DNA of 64,000 nucleotides, from positions 1,674,001 to 1,738,000 of the forward strand of contig LUGG01000007.1 in the NCBI GenBank assembly GCA_001683735.1. The letters run 5' to 3'. The position numbers and the translations under genes are program-made. The notes under the pieces are model-generated. The model did not search any database. It was not told where the DNA came from and saw nothing but the letters and a program-made list of their open reading frames with translations. This stretch comes from Grifola frondosa (taxonomy: Eukaryota > Basidiomycota > Agaricomycetes > Polyporales > Grifolaceae). The first letter of the stretch is position 1. Every line of letters begins with the position of its first letter. Below, one piece after another: positions 48,580 to 58,656 of the stretch.

Positions 48580-51500
48580 TCACCGCAGAATGTGTTGTGG
48601 TCTTGCACAGCGAGTATCGAGTTTCTCGTTCTTCAGCCACTTCGAACAGCGCGGAAGTCACGTGATCGTGAACCGCGACGCGTCAATAGCCAAATCGGGC
48701 TTGACGCGTCAAGTGTTCTCTGCTGGCACTTTGAATACTGCTTCTTCAAACCTCTCTATCTCCCCGGCGCTTGACCTCGTTCGTCTCGTATCTACCTCTC
48801 TGGGCGACGTTCTTCTTCTGCAACACGGGACGCGCAACTGCGTCCGCACTTCGACTTCGTCGTGGAAGACCGTCCCGGTGAGTACACGTATACCTTCTTA
48901 TTGTTATTTTCTACCGCGTGGTTTCTCTTTCACAGGTCTCTTCACCGCGTCGACAGCGGACCCTTCAGTGGGTCTGCCACGGGACTCCTGCACGACGCCG
49001 CGTGGGTTCTCTGCGTACCGGCCACTGTCCTGCTTTATTCCATTTCTCGCGGGTCCTTACTTCCTCGAATCCTCTTCCTGATGCTGTCTGTCATCACAGC
49101 ACTTCATCTACTACCTCTCTGGGTCGCGTCACCAGCAACCTGTCCGATACTTTTCTCTGGTTCGCGCTCGTCTGGACCTTGTCAACACGATGCCGCTATC
49201 CGCGCGGTCTCTCTGCTCCGCGCTGCGTCCTTCTCAGCTGCTTGTGACTCGATCTCTCTGTCTGATGAACCTTTTGACGACATCTGGCTGTGCGTCCCGC
49301 GTAGTGCGCGCGCTCTGCGCTCGTCGTCTCGTCCACCATACCCTGCGTTTCTTCTGACTTCTTCTTGTCCTCGTGTGCTCTGCTTCGACGCGCTCGATGC
49401 CGTCTCCGTGTCGGGGAGTTCTGGGATCGATCTCGCGTCTCGTGCCCTGTCGGCCATCTCCTGGCCATCCACCTCACTTCTAAGTAAGTCCAATCTCGTC
49501 GTGTTTCCTCAACTCATAGGCCGCGCTCGATCCCGACGCGTCACTCAAGGGTGACGCGTCGCGATCAGCGCGGCACGTTCTTGTCCTTCTGACGCGTCTC
49601 CTTCATCTAACACTTCTCGTCCCTTCCAGAACTTCTTGTGCTCGGGGCTGCCTATGCATGCCTCCTTCAATTCTTCCCTTCGGCCCTCGGCTGCGCTCGC
49701 TCGTCGAGCACCCTAAACCCGTGAGCCTTCTCGTTTCTTCTCGTAACATCTCATCAGCTGATCACGTGCCGACGCGTCGCGATGCGGACGCGTCGTTGCT
49801 GTCACGCCGTTCTTCGGCCATCCTGCGAGGCAGTGACGCGTCGCGTTCAGGCTGACGCGTCCCTCGGACTACTGAACGCGTTCTCTGCTGCTTCTTCACA
49901 GATCCGGCTTCATCGTCTCATCGTCTCCGAGGTATGTCCACGCGTTGCCCTCCCGCACAGATTTCGAGTAGTACTAATACCTCTTGCAGCTAGCAGTTCT
50001 CGCAAGGTCGCATAATGATACGGGGCGCGTCGGTGAGTTCCTCGTCCCTTAAATACCTTTTCTCTATTTGCTGAATCCAAATAGATCCTTTCTCGAACCT
50101 CCGAGCAAATATCGATCGGCCGATCGTGTTCTCGTGAGTACCACCTCAATCTCGTGACAAGGCTGACGCGTCGTTCAAGGGCTGACGCGTCGCGTCGCGT
50201 ACGTTCTGGTACGCGCACGTCACAGCTTGCACGTAAGGTTATTCCGGTATGTTCTTCCTGTTTCTCGGTGATCGAGATCCTGCTGACCCCTTTTCTGTAA
50301 GTAGGGTCCTCTCCCATGACCTCGTGACGAACGCGACGCGTCAGACGCGTCGCATCGCGAACGTTCCACTACGACGCGCGTCGCGTCTTCCAGTACTGTC
50401 CTCGCGGCCACGGATCTTTCCATCGCTTCTTCGTCCTTCGCACCCTGGGCTGCACTGACCGCGCGCCCTCGATCATTTCTTAAGGTGCGTTTTCCATAAC
50501 CTTCTCCTCATTTCGTGAACCATCTGACTCTTTCTCGTGCTGACGCGTCGCGTCTGGGACGCGTCATGCAGTCTCATGACATCGATCCTCTCGGGGAGGC
50601 TGTGTCCGCGCCCTCAGCTGACCGTCTCGACGTCCCCGAACCTTCTCGCGTGTTCAGGCCATACGCGTCGGGTGCGCTCTCCCGTTTCTGTCTCTTTCTA
50701 TACTGATCTGGTACCTTCTCGGACGACGTTCGCGTGGCTATAAAAGCTCACGAACGTTCGCCCACCTCTGCAGCTTCTCATTTCCTTTCTTGATCTCCTA
50801 GCTCTCGGAGGCACGTACATTCGACCACGCGCTCGCCGCTGCGCTCAACGACATTCATACATGCATGGGCAGCGCGCTCGACTGTCTCCTCGACCATGCA
50901 CTGGGTCATCATGCGGGTACGCATCCTGCCTCCTCGTCACCTGTCGCACACCATCCGTGATGCGCTCTTCGTCGTCGTCGGGGTGCTGGCTGGTCTGGGT
51001 GCGTATGTTCCCGCTTCTTCCTTCTGCTTCTGTTAATCTCCTCACTCATCAAGCACGGCGCATTGTCCCTCGAGTGCTGTGTGTTCAGCTTCTCGAGACG
51101 ATCGCTTTGACGGTATGCGGTTTCCCGCCGCTATCTTATGCTCGTCCGCGACCACGGCTACGTGTGCGACTCGATGTTGGTCACCGGTACGTGCGTCGCA
51201 TTTCTTGGTCATTCTTCTCCCTTCTGTACTGATCCCTGTCTTGGCGTACGGTCTGCAGATGTCCGCGCTCATTCTGCGCGGTCTGCAGCACTCGTCCCAC
51301 TGTTCCCTTCCTTCGTCGTCGTCTCTACTTGCTGGGCAAGCATTCGGCCTGCTCCACCTCGTCGCGTCACCACGCTTCGGGTCCTAGTGCGCTTTCCGCG
51401 TTCAACGACGCCCGAGTGGGTGCATCCGATGCATAACCAGCTAAGTATCTTCTTCTTCCACCTGCCTACCATCTCGTAACTGATCCTTCCTGACAGTGCC

Positions 51501-51745
51501 CTACGCACTGTGCACTATCTGCCGTCGGGCATGCATACTGCATCCGCGGCACCTGCGACGTTCATCTCGTCGGCACGCCTACGTTGCCCGACTGGCCTTC
51601 GCCCCACAGTTAGAATAAACGAACTGTTGGGGCACCTACTCAGTTCGTCTTCCTTCTTCGTTACTCTGCCTCCTGAATTTGCTGACTTAATTTCTCTCGA
51701 AATTAACAGCAATATTCATCTTCATTTTCCCGACGGCTCGCTTAT
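48580..51745. other. Pyrimidine-rich internal region of the LTR element, coding status unclear
   Basis: The plus strand is CT-rich, with motifs such as cttctcgt recurring and many donor/acceptor-like pairs, for example gtgagtacac..tttcacag at 48879-48936 and gtaagtccaa..actcatag at 49485-49520. Plus-strand frames (such as 48862-49554) are Ser/Leu/Arg-rich and do not look like a folded protein. It may be a spliced non-coding transcript, a captured gene or regulatory DNA. Retrotransposon genes are not recognisable here. Confidence 0.4.
48677..50565. promoter_or_regulatory. Cluster of 15 GACGCGTC palindromes (MluI-box core)
   Basis: Exact GACGCGTC starts at 48677, 48703, 49535, 49553, 49591, 49771, 49787, 49835, 49854, 50165, 50184, 50335, 50344, 50542 and 50558; a partial copy, tacgcgtc, lies near 50662. 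Many are paired 9-26 bp apart. The core ACGCGT is the MCB element bound by the Mbp1/Swi6 (MBF) G1/S transcription factor in yeasts. Equal base use would predict about 0.03 copies in this length. Binding in this fungus is inferred. Confidence 0.75.
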
Positions 51746-52747
51746 CTTTCCTTGTCCGTAGTTGTAACTTCGTATCGGGACTGTAGACTCTATTCCTGTA
51801 TTCTCGGATAGTCTTCCCGGATGCAAACCAACTGAAATCTTGCAATTCACCATAAAATATGAGCCATCGTCTGCCTAATTCGTTCGTGGTATTTCTGCGA
51901 AACGACTCCTTCCATGTTGGCTTGGTCAAATACCCATCTTCATCCGGCAGTTACTTCAGCAAATTGTCCTATTCCTCATATCAATACTTAAGTGACCATC
52001 GATCGGAACTATCCTCGATCGTGTCACTGCTTGCTTGCTTGTCCATGACTTTTCGGCTCGATAAGTCAAATTAATGACTCGTCCATAATGCTTGCCACGT
52101 TAAACTTCGATTCCTTTGAAGGCTAGATCTCTGGATGATCTCGAATCTCATATATCAAACCCCGCTCTTCAGGGTGCCTAGTTCCCTTGTTTTGGTGCTC
52201 ATCATGCATCTCCAGAATTCTCGGTGTATCCTTGTCCTGCTATCCTAAATCGGTACTGGCCAACCTCCTCCCGATATTTCTTTATCCCTGAGTGCGCACC
52301 GGAGACATGGTTCTTGACCTCATGTACACGTGTTCTGACTTCCTTACTAATCCTGTTCCATCCACAGACGGACTTCCAGCATCCCATGCCTCCTTGGCTA
52401 TGTCCTGGTAAGATCCTCCAAATCTGTGCAATGGCTAAACTTGCTAACTTCCTAAATCGTGTACTTCTTTGAGTGTCCCATGTTCGTCCCTGCCACTGGA
52501 TACCATATCGGTGGGTCCCAAATCCTTCTTCATCTGCTATCTTGACACCGGAACACTCCGAATTTAAACTTTCCAAACTTCTTTTCTGATAGGCTTCTCG
52601 AGCATCTATCGACCGGTTTACTCATTGTCCTTGACGTGAGTATACATCAAAATAAATGATGTAAAGATGTCATCCAGAATTTCTTTTATAGCTGGGCACA
52701 AGCCTTGATCGCCGTTTAGTCTTCTTCTTTCCTTTCCATCACCACCA

Positions 52748-53089
52748 ATGCCTATAGAGGTGGGACTTCCGATTACGCATTTCCCCCTTCCCGCATTATT
52801 AACCTGACTTGTTCCTAGTTGAACAGTACTGTTGGTTACCTAGATGAGACGGGAACGGTTACTGGGAAAGTGATCGAGGTGGAAATTGTGGATGTAAGCT
52901 TCTTCTTATATCTGCTGTGATCCTATCCGTGCTGAAATGTGCCGTAGGGTATGAAACGTGTTACCATCCAGGTTGATGGTAAACCAGTTCCCATGAAACT
53001 TCCGTAAGTCGAATTTCGCCCTTGAATAAATACTGCTTATCCTTCGCTTCCATAGTGCTGCAACGGTGTTTTCCGTCCGTCGCACGTGA
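52748..53089 (+). CDS. Small four-exon gene inside the LTR element, opposite strand
   Basis: Exons 52748-52759, 52819-52893, 52948-53003 and 53056-53089 join exactly in frame to 58 residues. It starts MPIELNSTVGYLDETGTVTG, has VIEVEIVDG and VTIQVDGKPVPMKLP, and ends TVFSVRRT. All three introns (52-59 nt) have GT-AG ends, and a CTGAC branch-point-like motif precedes the first acceptor. Alternating beta-type residues with Gly turns suggest a small SH3/Tudor-like barrel; that is a guess. It runs against the retrotransposon coding strand. A captured host gene or an antisense regulator are both possible. Confidence 0.65.
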
Positions 53090-53232
53090 GAATGATACCT
53101 AGAATTAGATAGATACATCATTGAACCTGATCGATTGTCCATTTGCCTGATTTAACCTGTTCGAATTCTTTCCAAACACAATATCGCTTGAATTGGAGAG
53201 GAAGAATTTAGGCCGAGTGGTCTGACTCGATG

Positions 53233-53768
53233 TCAGACTGATTGTCTAGAGTGCGACACTCTATGGGTCCACAGTAATCTATAGACTTCATACCATTTCC
53301 CATTCGGATATCGGTTATACCGTGCGTTCACTTTCAGCTTGCGCTTCCGACGAGGTGCCATGACCGCATTGGATTTATCTGCCAGAGCCGGCTCATGATT
53401 ATCTGATGCCTGAGAATCGGAGGGTAAGGGATATGTATCCTCAAAATTTCCTTCCTGATTTTCATTCCTCAGAAACAATATTTTGCTGTCTCAGGTAGGG
53501 GCCCTGACATTTCTTCAGGTATGTCTGGTTCGCTGTCTGAATCCCATATTTCTAGAGCTTCGTGACCACCTCTATCGGAATATCTGGTAAAAATCACTTT
53601 CTCAGGTGATCTATGCCTTTTCCGTGATGTGACTGCTGTCTTCGATTTTTCGGCCTTCAATGACTCCCTCTTTCTCCATATGTCCCATGCTGGATTATCG
53701 GCGAGTTTTCCAACCCGTTCGACCGGTACATCTTTATTCGTATGCCAGATGATGTCCGGGTCCAGCAT
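53233..53768 (-). CDS. C-terminal tail of the retroelement polyprotein
   Basis: This continues the 53657-55978 frame after an apparent 1-nt indel near 53768. LDPDIIWHTNKDVPVERVGK repeats the upstream unit LDPDITWVSDKNEPLTRVGK. The rest is basic and acidic low-complexity sequence (SRKRHRSPEK, DSDSEPDIPEE). A second indel or stop near 53470 separates the last Lys/Arg-rich part (PRRKRKLKV). Confidence 0.5.
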
Positions 53769-55978
53769 GATAGGCTAATGTATTCATCTGCATATTCATT
53801 CCGAATACAAATCCCATATTTGTTGCTCATCCTTATGGCAGTAGTGTGACAAGGAGCAACAGGGGGAGATCCTGGTGTAGTCACAGGTTCCAATATGTCC
53901 TCGTCAATTGGTACCCATAGCTGCTGTCCATTGACAATCTCACATCGGTGAGTAGCTTCTGCGGGAATCTTCTGGATTGATTTCGGTGCGTCCATATCGG
54001 AGAGTAAAGGCTGATCTTTAATTTGATCTTCCTTTTCCTTCAACTCTCTTTCCTTCAATTCCCTTTCCCTGGCCTTCCTTTCCTCAAGTCTCTGTGTCGC
54101 CAATTCTTTTTCCTTGGCTATCCTTGCTATGTCTGCCCTCATCCAATCCCATACTTTCTTTTCAATGAGTTTGCCTACCCGAGTGAGTGGTTCATTCTTA
54201 TCCGAAACCCATGTTATGTCTGGATCCAGATCGAGTGGAGTAATCCAATCGTCTGCAACTTCCCGGTCAACACATACTCCATGATCATCATCTAGCCTAA
54301 TGGCTGTCGAATAACATTCCAAGCATGGTGGAGATCCTGGACCATTCATGGGTTTAAAGTTATTTTGATCCAGTGGTATCCAGATTCGCTGACCAAGGAC
54401 CATGCCACATTTATGAGTGGCTTCAGCTGGGATCCTTCGAACAATCTTTGGCACTTCGGGTTTTGAGATCTGAATATCTGCACATAATCCTTCATTCTTT
54501 TTCTCCAATTCTCTGGTTCCTGATTTTGGCATATCAGTTTCTATAGTCTGAGTCTCAACTTCGACTGTAGAAGGTGGGGGCTTATCTGCCTCAGGCAAAT
54601 AAATCATCTGAAATATGCCATGACCACTTTTCTCGACTCCATCAATGGATACTTTGACGTCACGTAACAAGAACAAGTCTTCTTGGATTCCTATATTTGT
54701 ACTCCAATTATCTCTCATTATGAGATAATCAGATTCACAAGATGAGATGGAACCTAAGATAGGCTGAAGTGGTCCACGAGCATGACCATATTGGGCACAA
54801 TATTTAAGCAACAAGTGCTCATACGAGGTGCGTGATATGTAATCGTGGATATTCACAGCCTGCTGATGACCTAGAGCATGATTATTCTTATAACATAGAC
54901 CATCCCAGTGAACTGCATTCCAATTATTTGGAGATACTGGTTCAGTCGGAACCTCTGAGCTTTCTTGGATTTGAGATTCCTGATGATTCGGCAAATTCTG
55001 TACATTGCCTGCCTCCATTAAGGATTGTATACCCTTTGAGTCGCTGAAATCTAGAACAGGTAAAGGATCCTTGCATTCCTTCATGGCTTGAATGCTGGCA
55101 CATAATGGAGCCTTCTTTGATAGGGCTGCAGTTTGCGCCTCCATACTGGTAACAAGCATTCCAAAACTCTTCTTTCCATCTTCTGAGCTTATCTCCACAT
55201 AGACTCCATCTGGGCTATTCCGTATGAGAAGGTTGTTGCGCCTTTGCCATGGCTGACCAAATAATGCTGGTACTGCCAAACCTTCGACAACATAAAGATC
55301 GGCATGGGTTACTACTGATCCAAGCGAAATTTGCACTGGCCATATTCCATAATATGACAGTGGCTTTCCAGATACATCTGATAACTTCATCGGAATTGCC
55401 TTCTCCTTGCTTCCTCCCAAGGTTTTCCAAATATCGGCTGAGATACAATCGAGTTGTGAACCTGTATCAATAAGGAATGGGATTACACAATCGTTAAGCC
55501 GCACTGGAACTGTAATGAGTGGGGGTAGGGTAGACATAAACCATTTCGCCATTTGATCTGGGAAGGTATGTGGCTTTGCAACTTCAGCTCGGAGCATCGT
55601 GATTAGTCCTGGTTGATCCATTTGAATGCAACAATTCTCGAGATTGGTAGAAGAAGTTGGTAGCATCTTAACAATTGCTTGACCGTATACTCCTCCTTTC
55701 TTATCAAAGAATTGTACATCCCTTAACAAGAAGGTTCGCCCATATGGTCCTAGCTGATAATCCTGAAATTCAAGGCCACGTTCTGCCAAAAGCGTACATG
55801 GGCCTGATGATATTGGCTTCAGGTTATGGTTCTGAATCTTCAACTTCTGGGCTAGACTATTGTATAAGGCTTCATCCAGATCATTATCTGATGAATCATC
55901 CACATGGCTTGAGCTCGGAATTGTACTTCGTCTCTTTGAGTACAATTTAAATGCTTCCTTTGCCTGTAGAGTTTCCAT
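53657..55978 (-). CDS. Retroelement polyprotein with a second retropepsin domain (773 aa)
   Basis: An uninterrupted 773-codon frame. Residues about 60-110 form an LKPISSGP..FLLRDVQFF..KMLP block. Residues about 155-260 form a retropepsin fold with FLIDTGSQLDCIS (catalytic Asp in DTG) and a second ALFGQPWQ strand. The FLLRDV block recurs at about 400-470 (LFLLRDVKVS), and a roughly 100-residue unit is repeated in tandem (RRIPAEATHKCGM..RIWIPLD and QKIPAEATHRCEI..QLWVPID). No reverse transcriptase follows. It probably continues in frame from the first protease (56421-57386) through indels near 56420 and 55980, giving one polyprotein with two protease domains. Confidence 0.8.
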   Translation of the reverse strand: METLQAKEAFKLYSKRRSTIPSSSHVDDSSDNDLDEALYNSLAQKLKIQNHNLKPISSGPCTLLAERGLEFQDYQLGPYGRTFLLRDVQFFDKKGGVYGQAIVKMLPTSSTNLENCCIQMDQPGLITMLRAEVAKPHTFPDQMAKWFMSTLPPLITVPVRLNDCVIPFLIDTGSQLDCISADIWKTLGGSKEKAIPMKLSDVSGKPLSYYGIWPVQISLGSVVTHADLYVVEGLAVPALFGQPWQRRNNLLIRNSPDGVYVEISSEDGKKSFGMLVTSMEAQTAALSKKAPLCASIQAMKECKDPLPVLDFSDSKGIQSLMEAGNVQNLPNHQESQIQESSEVPTEPVSPNNWNAVHWDGLCYKNNHALGHQQAVNIHDYISRTSYEHLLLKYCAQYGHARGPLQPILGSISSCESDYLIMRDNWSTNIGIQEDLFLLRDVKVSIDGVEKSGHGIFQMIYLPEADKPPPSTVEVETQTIETDMPKSGTRELEKKNEGLCADIQISKPEVPKIVRRIPAEATHKCGMVLGQRIWIPLDQNNFKPMNGPGSPPCLECYSTAIRLDDDHGVCVDREVADDWITPLDLDPDITWVSDKNEPLTRVGKLIEKKVWDWMRADIARIAKEKELATQRLEERKARERELKERELKEKEDQIKDQPLLSDMDAPKSIQKIPAEATHRCEIVNGQQLWVPIDEDILEPVTTPGSPPVAPCHTTAIRMSNKYGICIRNEYADEYISLSCWTRTSSGIRIKMYRSNGLENSPIIQHGTYGERGSH

Positions 55979-57600
55979 ATCTTCTGCTTCATCAATATCG
56001 GCATTATTTCCTTCTGAAGATCTGACGATGTAGAGTTCGCTTTGTCACTATCTGCATCATCAGGAAATTCTACCTCCTCTGTTGAGTCGGTGTCCTCCTC
56101 AGATGAGGTATCGCTGATATCTGCCAATTCGGGAAGGTCCAAATCATCCTCCTCAATTTCTTCAACCCTCGCATATGGCTCTGTCTTGTTCCATTCCTTC
56201 ACAACTGTAGCATATACTGCTGAGTCTGCAGAGGTTGATGGGGAGACTAGTAACTCTGATTCCGGATATCCATTTTGGCCTCGGAATGTTAAATATGTTC
56301 CATCATCTCTTTCAGCAATTCCAACACCATTATCCTGCTGCCAAGGTCTTCCTAATAGGCCATCAAATGGGGGATCAGATGCAACATATGCATTGATATT
56401 GGTCTCAATATGACCAATCTTTATGGTATGTTCTCCACTAATCCCAGTAATTCGCCTCGGCCTCCATTTGCATCACTCATAGATATCGCTTTCCTTTTAT
56501 TCATCGGCAAATGAACTGTAGATTTCCAGACCTTCTCACTGATAATATTCAGCTGAGAACCAGTGTCCACAATAAATGACACAGGTTTTCGGTTACATTC
56601 CATGAAAAGCCGAATCAGTGATCCACGGGTCGCAGTGACCAAATTCGAAGTCGGCGCTGGAATTACGTCTGTCTTCTTAACCCGAAGAATATTCTGCAAC
56701 TGCTGAGCAACTTCCTTGGATACTCCAACAACCTCTCCCACAGATAAGGTGAGTTGAGTGTTAAGTATCTTGTTAAGAACCGATGCAGGATCCACTTCTC
56801 TGCTGATCACAGAAGTACGTGCTGCTGATCGAGCATGTTCTGTCACTTGCTCCCTGTTAGGCCTATTATTGGACATAGCTGGGTCATCCAATATCTCCAC
56901 ATCATTGTCTGGATTGAAATTCCTCGTCTGTACATCAATTGGGGTTAATTTCTGCATTGGTACCTGAGGTACTGCAGAAATCTCGGGCCGACTTGTTGAA
57001 GCAAGGTGAGGTGGTGGACCCTTTTGCTGTGGCAACACCTCTCTTTGCTTTCCCTTATATCCTGTGCTTCCCTGATATCCATCTCTGATTTGATTGCGGT
57101 AGGAACGAGTTTCCCGAGGGACCTTCTCTACAGGGAAGACCAAAACGTCGGACTCGTCTTCCTCATCCATTTCTTCATCATCAGAGACCTCATCACATAC
57201 AAGGTAATTCACCTCTGGGGCTATCCGCTTAATTGCCTGCATCCAATTCTCATCTGGGTTTCGAAAAACTGGTATACCATTCTTCAGGTAAACCTTCCTC
57301 GATAGTCCTTTAGGAGAAGACCCTTTGTCATCATTTCCTGTAGGCGAGGACAGTTGCCATAATGTGACCAGATTCTCCACATCCAAAGCATCCTATTGAA
57401 GGTGGTCGAGATGAGAGAAAGCGATTTGGATCTGGCCTGCTGAACTGAGTCGGTGGAGGAGGTATGTCAACTCTATTAATCCGAGGTCGTGGCAGACATT
57501 CCGCAGCTAAAGGATTTAGCTGTGAAGCCTGAAGGTATAATAATCCATACTTCGGATCCTCCACGGACAAATTCTTCATTTGCATGATTAGTTTGTCCAT
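55979..57600 (-). CDS. Retroelement zinc knuckle and first retropepsin domain
   Basis: From the 57600 end: CFGCGESGH, a CCHC zinc knuckle whose last Cys is lost to an indel near 57355, then a charged linker (SDDEEMDEEDESDVLVFP) and a retropepsin with FIVDTGSQLNIISEKVW. After a frame break near 56420 it continues IKIGHIETNINAYVA and GLLGRPWQQDNGVG, then an acidic tail (EEIEEDDLDLPELADISD). The DTGS/LLGRPW spacing matches the second domain downstream, so the protease module is duplicated. It acts in maturation of the gag polyprotein. Confidence 0.75.
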
Positions 57601-58537
57601 TTCGTCCTTAGCTTATTTGGTGCGGTCCTTTCATCACCTTTCCCAAAGGTTTGCCCAATTTGCTAGACTCTCTCCGGGGTGTTCCATGACTAATAGGAAC
57701 TTCATCTTCATCATCATCATCATCATCATGTGCAGACCTTGCCTGGAATCGGACCTTCTTTCCACCTTTGGCTCTGGCTGCACTGTCTCCTTGTATCTGC
57801 AATCCTTTCATTTCCATAGTCTTCATCATCTGAATCATCATCGTCAACCAGATCATGATCATAGATGTCTTCAGATCCTAATCTCTCTGTATCAATCTGT
57901 CAGATCCTAACAGATTCTCTGCAGCATTTGAGATTGCTTCTGGCTCAAATGGTTGTGACATATCATGAAGTGGTTCTGTCAAAAAATCCTAGCCTCCAGC
58001 TGCTTGCGGAACGGGGTGTAAATTCCAGTCCACAGGTAGTAGGCATAGTCGAAATCACTGATTTTCCTTTGCCCTTTCAACCATCCAGCAATGCGGATAA
58101 ACTTCCTTAAGTATCTCCGCCAATCCTTCAGATCGTATATCTTTTCTCGCCTAAATTGGGCAACAAAGGCCTGAAGATCCTTCAAGCGGAACCTCTTTGA
58201 CTCGAGGTCAGCATTGAAGTATATCTCGATATTCGCCTTTAATTGATCCCAATTTCCATTCCTGAAACTGGAGAAACCCTCAATAGTTTCTCGTACCGTA
58301 CGAGAACAGTAATCTGTGACTGTTTCGCATTTCTCCTCTGCCGTAAGCCTGTGTAGCGTGGCCAACTTCTCAAAGTGGCGAAGGAAGGGCCTGACTTCTG
58401 CAGAATCTCCCTTAAAAGCTTAGGTGCAGTCTTGGTGCCTTCGACTGGCATGTCCATGACTGACCTGGTGTTTGAAACTGATGTGAACTGGCTATCCTCA
58501 TAGGACTGCCTAATTCGAATTCTGGTTCCGTATACAT
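57601..58537 (-). CDS. Gag-like capsid protein of the LTR element
   Basis: The likely start is the ATG at 58537 (MYTEPEFELGSPMRI). After indels near 58465 and 58415 the frame reads LFKGDSAEVRPFLRHFEKLA, CETVTDYCSRTVRETIEGF, DWRRYLRKFIRIAGWL and YLWTGIYTPFRKQLEARI, a helical pattern with the short-hydrophobic and aromatic spacing of Ty3-type retrotransposon capsids. A highly acidic run coded by a GAT/ATC microsatellite (57706-57730) and a basic stretch (RAKGGKKVRFQARS) precede the zinc knuckle. At least three frame breaks are present. Confidence 0.7.
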
Positions 58538-58631
58538 GACTCCTGAAACGTATAACCGTGGTGTGATCACAGAGATATACACTCGTGTATGACGTATGCT
58601 TGAAACTTATTCTTCAATAATTATCTTTCCC

Positions 58632-58648
58632 CCTCGCGGTGGGCTCCA
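58632..58648 (-). other. Primer-binding-site candidate
   Basis: On the coding strand, TGGAGCCCACCGCGAGG begins eight bases after the 5' LTR. It starts with TGG, as expected for annealing to a tRNA CCA end. The donor tRNA was not identified, so this is provisional. Confidence 0.4.
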
Positions 58649-58656
58649 ACTCTTCT

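Noticed and set aside
48862..49554. 230-codon plus-strand open frame in the LTR element
   Set aside because: Composition-driven Ser/Leu/Arg text crossing likely intron signals; no folded-domain features.
47300..53200. Reverse transcriptase or integrase of the LTR element
   Set aside because: No frame on either strand shows the expected motifs; minus-strand frames such as 52202-52576 and 51687-51929 do not match these domains.
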